From: Alloboseaceae bacterium BT-24-1
Lineage (GTDB): Bacteria > Pseudomonadota > Alphaproteobacteria > Rhizobiales > Beijerinckiaceae
Assembly (NCBI GenBank): GCA_025846845.1
Contig: JAOYTL010000010.1
Location: forward strand, 238,039-302,038
Length of the DNA stretch: 64,000 nucleotides
Reading direction: 5' to 3'
A program made the translations under genes and the position numbers. This document shows positions 18,875 through 30,150 of this stretch, in pieces; within the stretch, counting starts at the first letter, position 1; each line of letters begins with the position of its first letter. A model generated the notes under the pieces. The model was given only the letters and a program-made list of their open reading frames with translations, ran no database searches and was not told the DNA's origin.

Positions 18875-20176
18875 TGCAGAGACCAACTCGCCGGCGACAT
18901 AGGTCGCGGCCACATTGCGCTCGTCGCCCAGCGTGACCAGCACGAAGAACTCCTCGGCGAGATCCCGCACCGTCTCCAGCCGGTGCGCCATTGCGCGCGT
19001 CGCGGCGGGGTCGAGCACGACGATATCGGCTTCGCGCCCCGGTTCGAACGAGCCGATCAGGTGATCCAGCCCGAGTGCGACCGTATTGCCCAGCGTGATG
19101 GCGTGCAGCGCCTCGAAGGCTGAGAGCGACTGGCCCTGAAGCTGCAGGATCTTGTAGGCCTCGGCCATGGTGCGCAGCATCGAATAGGAGGTGCCGCCGC
19201 CGATATCGGTCGCGACCGCGACCTTGACGCCCTCGCGGCGGGCGCGATCCCAGTCGAACAGGCCAGAGCCGAGGAAAAGGTTCGAGGTCGGGCAGAAGAC
19301 CGCAACCGCGCCATGCGCGGCGAAGGCGCGCCATTCGCGCTTGGTCATATGGATGCAGTGGCCGAGCAGGCTCTTCTTACCCAGCAGGCCGTAATCCTCG
19401 TAGATGCCGGCATAGTCGGCCGCATCGGGATAGAGCTCGCGGGCGAAAGCGATCTCGGCCCGGTTCTCGTTGATATGGGTCTGGACGAAGCAGTCGGGAT
19501 GCTCTTCCACGAGCCGTTGCGAGGCCGCCATCTGCTCCGGCGTCGAGGTCACGGCGAAACGCGGCGTGATCGCGTAGAGCTGGCGGCCCTTGCCGTGCCA
19601 TCGGCCGATCAGGTCCTTGCTGTCGGCATAGCCGCTTTCGGCCGTGTCGGTCAGCGCCGGCGGCGCGTTGCGGTCCATCATCACCTTGCCGGCGATCATG
19701 CGCGTGTTGCGCCGATGCGACTCGACGAAGAAGGCCTCGGCCGATCCCTTATGCACCGAGCAATAGACCGCCGCCGTGGTCGTACCGCTCGCCAAGAGTT
19801 CGTCGAGCAGGAAGGCGGAAAGCTTCTGCGCATGCCCCTGCTGCGCCAGCTTCTGCTCCTCGACGAAGGTGTACTTGTTCAGCCACTCCATCAGTTGCGC
19901 GCCATAGGAGGCGACAACTTGCGTCTGCGGCATGTGGATATGGGCGTCGATGAAGCCCGGCATGATCAGATGCGGGCGATGATCGGTGATGGCGGCACCG
20001 CCCGGCAGCGTCGGCAGCAGCTCCTTCGCCTCGCCTGCAGCCCGGATCAGGCCGTTCTCGATGACGAGCAGACCGTCCTCGACATAGCGGTGCGCGGCCT
20101 CGCCGATCTCGTGCGGATCACCGACGAACCAGAGAAGCCGGCCGCGCAGGGCTAAGGTCGCACCGTCTTTGCTCAA
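18860..20176 (-). CDS. guaD: Guanine deaminase
   Basis: Hydrolyses guanine to xanthine and ammonia, feeding the xanthine dehydrogenase encoded divergently next door. The 438-aa amidohydrolase has the metal motif in MPGFIDAHIHMPQTQ (HxH), the family-specific MEWLNKYTFVEEQK segment, FVQTHINENRAEI, LGHCIHMTKREW, FCPTSNLFLGSG and the catalytic aspartate stretch ATDIGGGTSYSML. The last codons lie within the repeat cluster that precedes the nucleotidyltransferase gene. The 117-bp gap to xdhA should hold divergent promoters; no clear operator was seen there. Function is confident. Confidence 0.94.
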   Translation of the reverse strand: MSKDGATLALRGRLLWFVGDPHEIGEAAHRYVEDGLLVIENGLIRAAGEAKELLPTLPGGAAITDHRPHLIMPGFIDAHIHMPQTQVVASYGAQLMEWLNKYTFVEEQKLAQQGHAQKLSAFLLDELLASGTTTAAVYCSVHKGSAEAFFVESHRRNTRMIAGKVMMDRNAPPALTDTAESGYADSKDLIGRWHGKGRQLYAITPRFAVTSTPEQMAASQRLVEEHPDCFVQTHINENRAEIAFARELYPDAADYAGIYEDYGLLGKKSLLGHCIHMTKREWRAFAAHGAVAVFCPTSNLFLGSGLFDWDRARREGVKVAVATDIGGGTSYSMLRTMAEAYKILQLQGQSLSAFEALHAITLGNTVALGLDHLIGSFEPGREADIVVLDPAATRAMAHRLETVRDLAEEFFVLVTLGDERNVAATYVAGELVSACSTN

Positions 20177-20293
20177 GGCTCGCCGCTCCGGCTCAAATCG
20201 CGATCATATCTGCACCAAATCAAAGCTTCCGGCCAAGCCGCGAACGTGCCTAATCTCAGGGCATGAATCCGATCTGCGAGCGGCAAGACCGCC

Positions 20294-21866
<1,573 letters not shown>

Positions 21867-21874
<8 letters not shown>

Positions 21875-24215
21875 CGCACGCAAACGGCTCGACGTGATTG
21901 AGTCCCGGCCGATCGTCGGCTCGCCGCTGAAGCATGATTCAGCCGAGAAGCACGTCGCAGGCGAAGCCCTCTATATCGACGATATCGCCGAGCCGGCGGG
22001 CGTCGCGCATGCCTATATCGGCCTCTCCACCATCGCCCATGGCCGGCTGCTGTCGCTCGACCTGTCGGCGGTCGAAGCTGCACCGGGCGTGCTTTCAGTC
22101 CTCACCGCGGCCGACATCCCCGGCGCGAACGACATTTCCTCGACGCACAAGCATGACGAACCGGTCTTCGCGACCGGCGCGATCCTGCATCATGGCCAGC
22201 CGCTCTTCGCCGTGGTTGCCGATACGCGCGAGCAGGCCCGCCAAGCCGCGCTGCTGGCGAAGGCGACCTATGACGAGGCGCCTCCCCTGCTCGACGTCGC
22301 CGCCGCCCGCGCCGCCGGCTCCGATCTCGTCACCGAACCGCTCAAGCTCGAGCGCGGCGACCTGGCCGCGGCGCTTGCCGCCAGCCCGCGCCGGCTGAAG
22401 GGCTCGATGGCGATTGGCGGGCAGGATCACTTCTACCTCGAAAGCCAGATCGCGCTCGCCATCCCCGGCGAGGACGGCGACATGCTGGTGCAGTCCTCGA
22501 CCCAGCATCCGAGCGAGGTCCAGCACATGGTCGCCGCCGTGCTCGGCGTCGGCGCGCATGCGGTGACCATCGAGGTCCGGCGCATGGGCGGCGGCTTCGG
22601 CGGCAAGGAGACGCAGGCCAATCTCTTCGCCTGCGTCGCGGCGCTCGCCGCCCGCAAGCTGAAGCGCCCGGTGAAACTCCGGCCCGACCGCGACGACGAC
22701 ATGGTCATCACCGGCAAGCGCCACGACTTCGTCGTCGACTACGAGATCGGCTTCGACGATGACGGCCGCATCCATGCGGTCGATGCCGTCTATGCCGCGC
22801 GCTGCGGCTGGAACGCCGACCTCTCCGGCCCGGTCACCGACCGCGCCCTGTTCCACATGGACAATTGCTATTTCTACCCGGCAGTGCGGGCCCGCTCGGA
22901 GCCCTTGCGCACCCACACCGTCTCGAACACCGCCTTCCGCGGCTTCGGTGGGCCGCAGGGCATGGTCGGGGCCGAGCGCTTCATCGAGGAGGTCGCCTTC
23001 GCCACCGGGCTCGACCCGCTGGAGGTGAGGAAGTGCAATCTCTATGGCGGCGAAGGACGCGAGGTCACGCCCTATCACCAGCCGGTCGAGGACATGATCG
23101 CCGGCGAGGTGATCGACGAGCTTGAACGCTGCTGCGATTACCGCGCCCGCCAGCAAGCGATCCGCGCCTTCAACCGGGAGAGCCCGGTGATCAGGCGCGG
23201 CATCGCGCTGACCCCGGTCAAATTCGGCATCTCCTTCACCGCGACCTGGTACAATCAGGCCGGCGCGCTGGTGCATGTCTATACCGACGGCACGGTCGCG
23301 CTGAACCATGGCGGCACCGAAATGGGCCAGGGCCTGTGCCAGAAGGTGGCGCAGGTGGTAGCTCAGGCCTTCGGCATCGGGCTCGGCGAGATCAAGATCA
23401 CCGCCACGACGACCGGCAAGGTGCCGAACACCTCGGCGACCGCAGCCTCCTCCGGCTCCGACCTCAACGGCATGGCGGCCCTCGACGCCTGTGAGACGAT
23501 CAAGAAGCGGCTCACCGCCTTCGCCGCCGCACATTGGCAGGAAAAGCCCGAAGGGATCGCCTTCCTGCCCGGGCGCGTTCGGATCGGCGCGCGCGAGATC
23601 GATTTCGTCGAGCTGGTCAAGGCAGCCTACATGGCCCGCGTCCAGCTATCGGCCACGGGCTTCTATGCGACGCCAAAGATCCACTGGGACCGCAAGGCCG
23701 GGCGCGGCCACCCGTTCTACTATTTTGCCTATGGCGCGGCTGCGGCCGAGGTCGCGATCGATACGCTGACCGGCGAGTACAAGGTCGAGCGCGTCGACGT
23801 CCTGCACGACTGCGGCAACTCGCTGAATCCGGCGATCGACAAGGGCCAGATCGAGGGCGGCTTCATCCAGGGCATGGGCTGGCTGACCACCGAGGAGCTG
23901 GTCTGGGACGAGAAGGGGCGGCTCAAGACCCACGCGCCCTCGACCTACAAGATCCCGGTGGCCTCCGACCGGCCGCGCATCTTCAACGTCGCGCTGCTGG
24001 AGAATGCGCCGAACCGAGAGCACACAATCCACCGCTCCAAGGCGGTCGGCGAGCCGCCCCTGATGCTGGCGATCAGCGTGCTGCATGCGCTTTCCGATGC
24101 GGTGGCCAGCGTCGGCGATCACCGCTTCTGCCCGCGGCTCGACGCGCCGGCGACGCCGGAGCGGGTGCTCGACGCGGTCGATCGGGTGCGTAGCCAAGCG
24201 GAGGCGGCGCGATGA
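21867..24215 (+). CDS. xdhB: Xanthine dehydrogenase molybdenum-binding large subunit
   Basis: Catalytic subunit (782 aa) that binds the molybdopterin cofactor and hydroxylates xanthine. It opens with the family substrate-entry region (GSPLKHDSAEKHVAGEALYIDD). Molybdopterin contacts include GQDHFYLESQIALA, RRMGGGFGGKETQ, AFRGFGGPQGM and GTEMGQGLCQKVAQV. The active-site glutamate is in KAVGEPPLMLAISV near the C-terminus. Overlaps xdhA at the start and xdhC at the end, so the three genes are coupled. No missing motif was noticed. Confidence 0.95.
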
Positions 24216-25057
24216 CCCCTGCCGACTTTCTTGCCGCCAATCTGACAGACGGCGCCGTCATCGTCCGCATCGCGGAGGCGCAGGGTTCGACCCCACGTGA
24301 GGCCGGCGCCACGATGATCGTCAGCGCCCGTGGGAGTGCTGGCACGATCGGCGGCGGTCAGCTCGAATTCCATTGCATCGACCTCGCCCGGAACCTGCTC
24401 GACAGCAGCGGCTCGCAGCAGCTCATCGATATCCCGCTCGGCCCGCAAATGGGCCAGTGCTGCGGCGGACGCGTCCGGGTGGCGATGGAGCCCGCGACGC
24501 CAGCGCATCTCGAAGCGCTGAAGCAGGACGAGGCGGAAGTGGCGGCCGGGCGGCCGCAGGTGCTGATCTTCGGCGCCGGTCACACCGGCAAGGCGCTGGC
24601 GCGGAGCCTCGCCTTGCTGCCCCTCGCCGTGACGCTCGTCGACGATCGGCCTGGCCAGTTCGAGGAGTTGCCGGCGACGATCTCCTGCCTGCAACTCGAC
24701 GATCCCGAGACCGCTCTGTCCGCAGCCCGGCCCGGCTCGGCCTTCGTCGTCCTGACCCATAGCCACGCGCTCGACTATCGCCTGACCGAGGCAGCGCTGC
24801 TGCGCGGCGATGCTTCCTATGTCGGCATGATCGGCTCGGGCACGAAGCGCGCCCGCTTCGAGGCGAGCTTCCGTCGCCGCCACCCCGGCAGCAAGGCGTT
24901 GGCGCACCTCACCTGCCCGATCGGTGGATCGGATGTGCATGACAAGCGTCCGGAGGTGATCGCCGTCTTGACGAGTGCCGAGCTGGTGCGCTGCTTGCTT
25001 GGCGAGACAGCCACGAGACGCGCGAGGACACGGAACCGCCATGACGCAGCCGCCTGA
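24212..25057 (+). CDS. xdhC: Xanthine dehydrogenase accessory protein XdhC
   Basis: Binds molybdenum cofactor and delivers it, in the sulfurated form, to the large subunit. The 281-aa product has the XdhC N-terminal domain (AEAQGSTPREAGATMIVS, GTIGGGQLEFHCID, LGPQMGQCCGGRV with the conserved CC pair) and a C-terminal Rossmann domain (VLIFGAGHTGKALARSLA, SYVGMIGSGTKRARF). It overlaps xdhB by four bases and the following ABC ATPase by 17 bases, linking enzyme and transporter in one transcript. Confidence 0.94.
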   Translation: MTPADFLAANLTDGAVIVRIAEAQGSTPREAGATMIVSARGSAGTIGGGQLEFHCIDLARNLLDSSGSQQLIDIPLGPQMGQCCGGRVRVAMEPATPAHLEALKQDEAEVAAGRPQVLIFGAGHTGKALARSLALLPLAVTLVDDRPGQFEELPATISCLQLDDPETALSAARPGSAFVVLTHSHALDYRLTEAALLRGDASYVGMIGSGTKRARFEASFRRRHPGSKALAHLTCPIGGSDVHDKRPEVIAVLTSAELVRCLLGETATRRARTRNRHDAAA

Positions 25058-26600
25058 CCAGACGGCACCTTCGCGCCTGGCGCTCGCCCATGTCTCGAAG
25101 AGCTTTCCGGGCGTGAAAGCCAATCAGGACATCAGCCTCAGCGTCCGGCCCGGCGAGATCCATGCCCTGCTCGGCGAGAACGGCGCCGGCAAGTCGACGC
25201 TGGTCAAGATCATCTATGGCGTGCAGCGCGCCGATGAGGGTGGGATCAGCTTCGACGGCCGCCCGGTCGAGATCGCCTCGCCCAAGGCGGCGCGCAAGCT
25301 CGGTATCGGCATGGTCTTCCAGCATTTCTCGCTGTTCGACGGCATGACCGTGCTGGAGAACATCGCGCTCGGGCTCGACGAGACAGTGCCGGCCGAGGAA
25401 CTCAAGGCGCGGATCAGGGCGATCCTTGACAGCTATTCGCTGCCGCTCGACCCGGACCGCGAAGTGCACACGCTCTCGGTCGGCGAGCGCCAGCGCATCG
25501 AGATCGTGCGCTGCCTTTTGCAGAAGCCGAAGCTGCTGATCATGGACGAGCCGACCTCGGTGCTGACCCCGCAGGAGGTCGAGCGCCTGTTCGAGACATT
25601 GCGCCAGATCGCGAGGGAAGGCTGCTCGATCCTCTACATCAGCCACAAGCTGCACGAGATCAAAGCGCTCTGCGAGGCCGCCACCATCCTGCGCGGCGGC
25701 AAGGTCGTTGCGACCTGCGATCCGCGCATCGAAACGACACGGCGCATGGCCGAATTGATGATCGGCGCCGAGCTGAAACACCTCCAGCGGCCGTCGGGCG
25801 GCGGTAAAGCGGGCGCCGCGCGGCTTTCCGTCGACAAGCTCGACATGCCGGGCGAGCCGCCTTTCGGCACCAGCCTGAAAGGCGTCTCCTTCTCCGCCCA
25901 GGCCGGCGAGATCCTCGGCATCGCCGGCGTCGCCGGCAATGGCCAGGCCGAGCTGCTGATGGCGCTCTCGGGCGAGCATCTCGCTGGCCAGCCTGATGCG
26001 ATCAGGCTCGATGGCCGGCCGATCGGTCTTGCAAATGCCGGCGCGCGCCGTGCCGCCGGCCTCGCCTGCGTGCCGGAAGAACGCAATGGCCATGCCGCGG
26101 TGCCCGAGTTCACGCTCGCCGAGAATGTCGTGCTGACCGCACGCCATCGCCTGCCGCTCGCGCCCTCGGGCCTGATCCGGCAAGGGCCGGTCGAGGCTTA
26201 TGCGAAGGATGTCATCGCCCGCTTCGATGTCCGTATCACCGGCCCGGGCGCTCTTGCCGGCTCGCTCTCCGGCGGCAACCTGCAAAAGTTCATCATGGGC
26301 CGCGAGATCGGCCAGAAGCCCGACGTACTGGTGGTGGCGCAGCCGACCTGGGGCGTCGATGCCGGCGCTGCCGCCGCAATCCGGCAGGCGCTCGTCGATC
26401 TTGCCGCGCAGGGCTCGGCCATCGTCGTGATCTCGCAGGATCTCGACGAACTGCTCGAGCTCTCCGACCGGCTCTGCGTGATCAATGAGGGCCGGCTGTC
26501 GCAAGCCCGGCCGGTCGCAGGGCTGAAACTGGAAGAGATCGGCCTGATGATGGGCGGCGTCCACGGCGAAAGCCATGTCGCGGAGCCGGCGCATGTTTGA
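25041..26600 (+). CDS. BMP-type nucleoside/purine ABC transporter, double ATP-binding protein
   Basis: A 519-aa sugar/nucleoside-type ATPase with two ABC domains. Domain 1 has Walker A GENGAGKSTL, signature LSVGERQRIEIVRCLLQ and LLIMDEPTSVL. Domain 2 has the degenerate P-loop IAGVAGNGQAELLMAL, signature LSGGNLQKFIMGREI and the Walker B variant VVAQPTWGVD, as in nucleoside importers of the NupA/YufO class. The start at 25041 lies inside the end of xdhC. Adjacent to xdhABC, it probably serves uptake of purines or nucleosides (xanthine, guanine, inosine or urate); the exact solute is inference. Confidence 0.9.
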   Translation: MTQPPDQTAPSRLALAHVSKSFPGVKANQDISLSVRPGEIHALLGENGAGKSTLVKIIYGVQRADEGGISFDGRPVEIASPKAARKLGIGMVFQHFSLFDGMTVLENIALGLDETVPAEELKARIRAILDSYSLPLDPDREVHTLSVGERQRIEIVRCLLQKPKLLIMDEPTSVLTPQEVERLFETLRQIAREGCSILYISHKLHEIKALCEAATILRGGKVVATCDPRIETTRRMAELMIGAELKHLQRPSGGGKAGAARLSVDKLDMPGEPPFGTSLKGVSFSAQAGEILGIAGVAGNGQAELLMALSGEHLAGQPDAIRLDGRPIGLANAGARRAAGLACVPEERNGHAAVPEFTLAENVVLTARHRLPLAPSGLIRQGPVEAYAKDVIARFDVRITGPGALAGSLSGGNLQKFIMGREIGQKPDVLVVAQPTWGVDAGAAAAIRQALVDLAAQGSAIVVISQDLDELLELSDRLCVINEGRLSQARPVAGLKLEEIGLMMGGVHGESHVAEPAHV

Positions 26601-27657
26601 GTGGCGGCGCCGGCGCGAGCCCAGCAAGGCGATGCTCTATCTGAGCCCGCTGATCGCGATCGGGCTCACCATGCTGACCGGCATGCTGGTCTTCGGCGCG
26701 ATCGGCTATGACGGCCTCCGCGCCGTCACGGCGATCTTCGTCACGCCGCTGATCGAACCGCAACGCTGGGCCGATCTCGGCGTCAAGGCGGCGCCGCTGA
26801 TCATGATCGCGCTCGGCCTCGCCATCGGCTTTCGCGCCAATGTCTGGAACATCGGCGCCGAGGGGCAATATGTCATGGGCGCGATCGCCGGCACCGGCGT
26901 CGCGCTGCTGACCCATGACATGACCGGCTGGTGGATCCTGCCGGCAATGGCGCTCGCCGGCATCGCAGGCGGCGCGGCCTGGGCAGCACTCCCTGCCCTG
27001 CTCAAGGTCCGCCTGCAGGTCAGCGAGATCCTGACCAGCCTGATGCTGACCTATGTCGCGGTGCAGTTCCTCTATTATCTCGTGCGCGGCCCGTGGAAGG
27101 ACCCGGACGGCTTCAATTTCCCGCAGACCAAGATGTTCAGCACCAGCCAGACGTTGCCGGCGGTCGCGGAAGGCTCGCTCGTGCATGTCGGCGTGCCGCT
27201 GGCCGTCGTGCTCGCACTCGTCGCCTGGTTCGTGCTGAGCAAGACCGTCGCCGGTTACGCCGTCCGCGTCGTCGGCCGCGCTCCAGCAGCAGCCCGCCAT
27301 GGCGGCTTCGACGCCAACCGCGTCACCTGGTCAGTGCTGCTTGCCGGTGGCGGCCTCGCCGGACTTGCCGGACTGCTCGAGGCGGCCGGCCCGTTCGGCC
27401 AGCTCACCCCGCAATTCCCGGTCGGCTACGGCTTCACCGCGATTATCGTCGCCTTTCTCGGCCGGCTCTCGCCTGTTGGCATCGTCTTCGCTGCGCTGGT
27501 GCTGGCGGTGACCTATGTCGGCGGCGAGATCGCCCAGAGCACGGTGCGCCTGCCCTCGGCCGCGACCGGCATGTTCCAGGCGCTGCTGCTGTTCTTCCTG
27601 CTCGCGACCGACGTGCTGGTGCGCTGGCGGCTGGCGTTCAGGGCGAGGCCGGCATGA
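26593..27657 (+). CDS. BMP-type nucleoside/purine ABC transporter permease 1
   Basis: Inner-membrane permease of 354 aa in the BPD_transp_2 family. The ATG at 26593 overlaps the ATPase stop and has GGAG eight bases upstream; an ATG at 26575 would add six residues. Multiple TM helices are visible (LSPLIAIGLTMLTGMLVFGAIG; APLIMIALGLAIGFRANVWNIGAEGQ). GFRANVWNIGAEGQ is the conserved element of nucleoside permeases of the NupB/YufP type. A palindromic repeat separates it from the second permease. Confidence 0.9.
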   Translation: MFEWRRRREPSKAMLYLSPLIAIGLTMLTGMLVFGAIGYDGLRAVTAIFVTPLIEPQRWADLGVKAAPLIMIALGLAIGFRANVWNIGAEGQYVMGAIAGTGVALLTHDMTGWWILPAMALAGIAGGAAWAALPALLKVRLQVSEILTSLMLTYVAVQFLYYLVRGPWKDPDGFNFPQTKMFSTSQTLPAVAEGSLVHVGVPLAVVLALVAWFVLSKTVAGYAVRVVGRAPAAARHGGFDANRVTWSVLLAGGGLAGLAGLLEAAGPFGQLTPQFPVGYGFTAIIVAFLGRLSPVGIVFAALVLAVTYVGGEIAQSTVRLPSAATGMFQALLLFFLLATDVLVRWRLAFRARPA

Positions 27658-27693
27658 ATGAGCGGTCCACAATGACGCTCGGATCGTACGACG

Positions 27694-27840
27694 CTCCCCC
27701 TCTCCCCTTGCGGGAGAGGGTTGGGGTGAGGGGTCGCGCGACGCTTCCACTCAGTCAAATCGAATGCCAACAGGACACGTTGGCTCGACCCCTCATCCGG
27801 CCGCTGCGCGGCCACCTTCTCCCGCAAGGGGAGAAGGGAG
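27694..27840. repeat. Intergenic paired-hairpin repeat (CCCTCTCCCCTTGCGGGAGAGGG family), copy 2
   Basis: Same element as 10930-11080: left hairpin CCCTCTCC-CCTTGC-GGGAGAGGG, a variable middle, right hairpin CTTCTCCCGCAAGGGGAGAAG. Lies between the two permease genes and ends about ten bases before the next ATG, probably supplying the ribosome site (GGGAGGGCG). Confidence 0.85.
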
Positions 27841-27850
27841 GGCGTGCGCC

Positions 27851-28774
27851 ATGACCGCCGCCATCCTCGTCTCGATCTTCATGACGCTTGCCGCAGCGGC
27901 GACACCGATCCTGCTGGCAGCGCTCGGCGAGCTCGTCACCGAGAAAGCCGGCGTCCTCAACCTCGGCGTCGAAGGCATGATGCTGTGCGGCGCGGTCGCC
28001 GGCTTTGCCGTGGCCTATTCGACCGGCAGCGTCGCGCTCGGGCTCATCGCCGCGACACTGGCCGGCGTCGCGGCAGCGATGATCTTCGCGCTGCTGACGC
28101 TCGGCCTCGGCTCCAACCAGGTCGCGACGGGCCTAGCTTTGACGATCTTCGGCATCGGCGCCTCCTCGCTGATCGGCGCCGGCTTCGTCGGGCGCACGAT
28201 CACGCGGCTCGGCCCACTCTTCCCCGCCGACTATGCCGCGCATCCCTGGCTGCGCCTCGTCTTTGGCCATGACGCCATCGTCTATCTCTCGCTCGCCCTC
28301 GTCCTCGCCGTCAGCCTGTTCCTGCGCAGGACGCGAGCCGGGCTGATCCTGCGCGCCGTCGGCGAGAACGCCGATTCTGCCCATGCGATCGGCTATCGCG
28401 TGCTGGCGATCCGCACGGCCGCGACCGCTTTCGGCGGCGCACTTGCGGGCTTGGGCGGTGCCTATTTCTCGCTGGCACTCACCCCGATGTGGGCCGACCG
28501 GCTGACTGCCGGCCGCGGCTGGATCGCGCTCGCCCTCGTCGTCTTCGCCGCCTGGAAGCCGGGCCGGCTCCTGATCGGCGCCTATCTCTTCGGCGCGGTC
28601 GCGACCTTCGAATTGCAGGCCAAGGCGGCCGGCTGGAGCTTCATCGCGCCCGAGGTGCTGGCGATGACCCCCTACCTTGCGACGATTGTGGTTCTGACCA
28701 TGATGTCGCTAGGACGGAGGACCGGCGGACGCGACGCGCCCGCCTGCCTCGGCAAGCCTTTCCCGGCGTCGTGA
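27851..28774 (+). CDS. BMP-type nucleoside/purine ABC transporter permease 2
   Basis: Second permease, 307 aa from the ATG at 27851. Conserved start region TPILLAALGELVTEKAGVLNLGVEGMML is diagnostic of the nucleoside-permease pair. Further helices are visible (LGLIAATLAGVAAAMIFALL; VYLSLALVLAVSLFL), with the cytoplasmic stretch LRAVGENADSAHAIGYRV. The frame is open farther upstream through the repeat, which is not coding. Confidence 0.9.
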   Translation: MTAAILVSIFMTLAAAATPILLAALGELVTEKAGVLNLGVEGMMLCGAVAGFAVAYSTGSVALGLIAATLAGVAAAMIFALLTLGLGSNQVATGLALTIFGIGASSLIGAGFVGRTITRLGPLFPADYAAHPWLRLVFGHDAIVYLSLALVLAVSLFLRRTRAGLILRAVGENADSAHAIGYRVLAIRTAATAFGGALAGLGGAYFSLALTPMWADRLTAGRGWIALALVVFAAWKPGRLLIGAYLFGAVATFELQAKAAGWSFIAPEVLAMTPYLATIVVLTMMSLGRRTGGRDAPACLGKPFPAS

Positions 28775-28806
28775 CGACGCCGCAACCGATAACGGGGAGC
28801 ATCATC

Positions 28807-29880
28807 ATGTCGACCATCATCACCCGCCGGACGCTCTTGGCCGGCGCTGCCGCAACCTCCGTGCTGCCGCTCACGGGCGCTCAGGCCCAGGCGCCCTTCG
28901 GCGTCGGCTTCATCTATGTCGGCCCGGTCGGCGACCATGGCTGGAGCTGGACGCATGATCAGGGCCGCAAGGCGCTGGAGAAGGAATACGGCAACAAGAT
29001 CAAGACCAGCTTCATTGAGAACGTCGCCGAGGGGCCGGACGCGGTGCGCGCCATCCGCCAGCTCGCCCAGGCCGGCGACCAGCTGATCTTCACGACCTCC
29101 TTCGGCTTCATGAACCCGACGATCCAGGTCGCCAAGCAGTTCCCGAAGATCAAGTTCGAGCACGCCACCGGCTATCAGCGCGCCGAGAACGTCGCGACCT
29201 ACAACGCCCGTTTCTATGAGGGCCGGGCCGTGATCGGCACCCTCGCCGGCCACATGTCGAAGGCCGGCCAGGCCGGCTACATCGCCTCTTTCCCGATCCC
29301 GGAGGTGGTGATGGGCATCAACGCCTTCCATCTCGCGGCGAAGAAGGTGAACCCGAACTTCAAGACCAAGGTGATCTGGGCCTCGACCTGGTACGACCCG
29401 GCCAAGGAAGCCGACGCCGCGAAGGCTCTGATCGATCAGGGCTGCGACGTGATCAGCCAGCACACCGACAGCCCGGCAGCCCTGCAGGCGGCCGAGCAGC
29501 GCGGCGTCTATGCCTTCGGCCAGGCCTCCGACATGAAGGCCTTCGCGCCCAAGGCCCAGCTCTCGGCGATCGTCGACGACTGGTCGGGCTACTACATCAA
29601 GCGCGTCAAGGAGGCGATGGACGGCAGCTGGAAGAGCGGCGACGTCTGGGGCGGTATCAAGGACGGCATGGTCAAGCTCGCGCCCTATAATGACGCGGTC
29701 AGCCCAGCGGCACGCGCCGCTGCGGACGAAGTGCAGAAGGGCATCATCGCCGGCACGCTCCACCCGTTCACAGGCGAGCTCAAGGACCAGAAGGGCACGC
29801 TGCGCCTCAAGGCCGGCGAGACCGCTTCCGACGAGATGCTGTCGAAGATGGACTGGTACGTCGACGGCGTGCAGGCATAA
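28807..29880 (+). CDS. BMP-family substrate-binding protein (purine/nucleoside transporter)
   Basis: Periplasmic binding protein, 357 aa, family of bacterial nucleoside lipoproteins (BMP/PnrA/Med). The N-terminus has a twin-arginine-like signal (TRRTLLAGAAATSVLPLTG, cleavage after AQAQA) and no lipobox. Mature sequence FGVGFIYVGPVGDHGWSWTHDQG is the BMP hallmark, with ENVAEGPDAVRAIRQLA and YNARFYEGRAVIGTLAGHMS. The ATG at 28807 follows GGGGAG. It closes the xdhABC-transporter cluster. In this subclass purine bases or related compounds are likely ligands; not provable from sequence. Confidence 0.9.
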   Translation: MSTIITRRTLLAGAAATSVLPLTGAQAQAPFGVGFIYVGPVGDHGWSWTHDQGRKALEKEYGNKIKTSFIENVAEGPDAVRAIRQLAQAGDQLIFTTSFGFMNPTIQVAKQFPKIKFEHATGYQRAENVATYNARFYEGRAVIGTLAGHMSKAGQAGYIASFPIPEVVMGINAFHLAAKKVNPNFKTKVIWASTWYDPAKEADAAKALIDQGCDVISQHTDSPAALQAAEQRGVYAFGQASDMKAFAPKAQLSAIVDDWSGYYIKRVKEAMDGSWKSGDVWGGIKDGMVKLAPYNDAVSPAARAAADEVQKGIIAGTLHPFTGELKDQKGTLRLKAGETASDEMLSKMDWYVDGVQA

Positions 29881-29899
29881 GGCGGCGACAGCTAGGAAA

Positions 29900-30007
29900 G
29901 CGTCATGCTCGGGCTCGTCCCGAGCATCTCTGGCAGGAAGAGGCTCCAATCTGCGCCTTCTCGCCAGAGATTCTCGGGTCTGCGCTTCGCTCCGCCCGAG
30001 AATGACG
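29900..30007. repeat. Palindromic repeat (GTCATGCTCGGG...CCGAGAATGAC family), copy 1
   Basis: Left part carries GTCATGCTCGGG and a GCTCGGG...CCCGAGC hairpin; the middle pairs TCTCTGGCA with CGCCAGAGA; the right part TTCTCGGG...CCCGAGAA closes with TGACG. Follows the BMP binding-protein stop. A reverse-oriented relative is at 60939-61012. Confidence 0.8.
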
Positions 30008-30051
30008 CCATCCGACCGCGCATAAAAATTACCGATCAGAACCCCTTGCAG

Positions 30052-30074
30052 ATATTTTAAGCTTGAAACAATAT
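30052..30074. promoter_or_regulatory. AAGCTT-centred partial palindrome upstream of the LIV/eut cluster
   Basis: ATATTTT-AAGCTT-GAAACAATAT; the half sites TTT / AAA around AAGCTT are symmetric. It resembles the palindrome in front of the FAD monooxygenase gene (40603-40628), which has the same AAGCTT centre and TTT/AAA flanks. Located about 80 bp before the livK-like start. Candidate site for a MarR-type or similar dimeric regulator. Confidence 0.35.
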
Positions 30075-30150
30075 GGCCGTGGCGCTGCGTGAAACGGGGA
30101 TGGGGATCCCTTCGGCGGCGGCTTTCGCACGTCCCGGGAGGACATCAGAC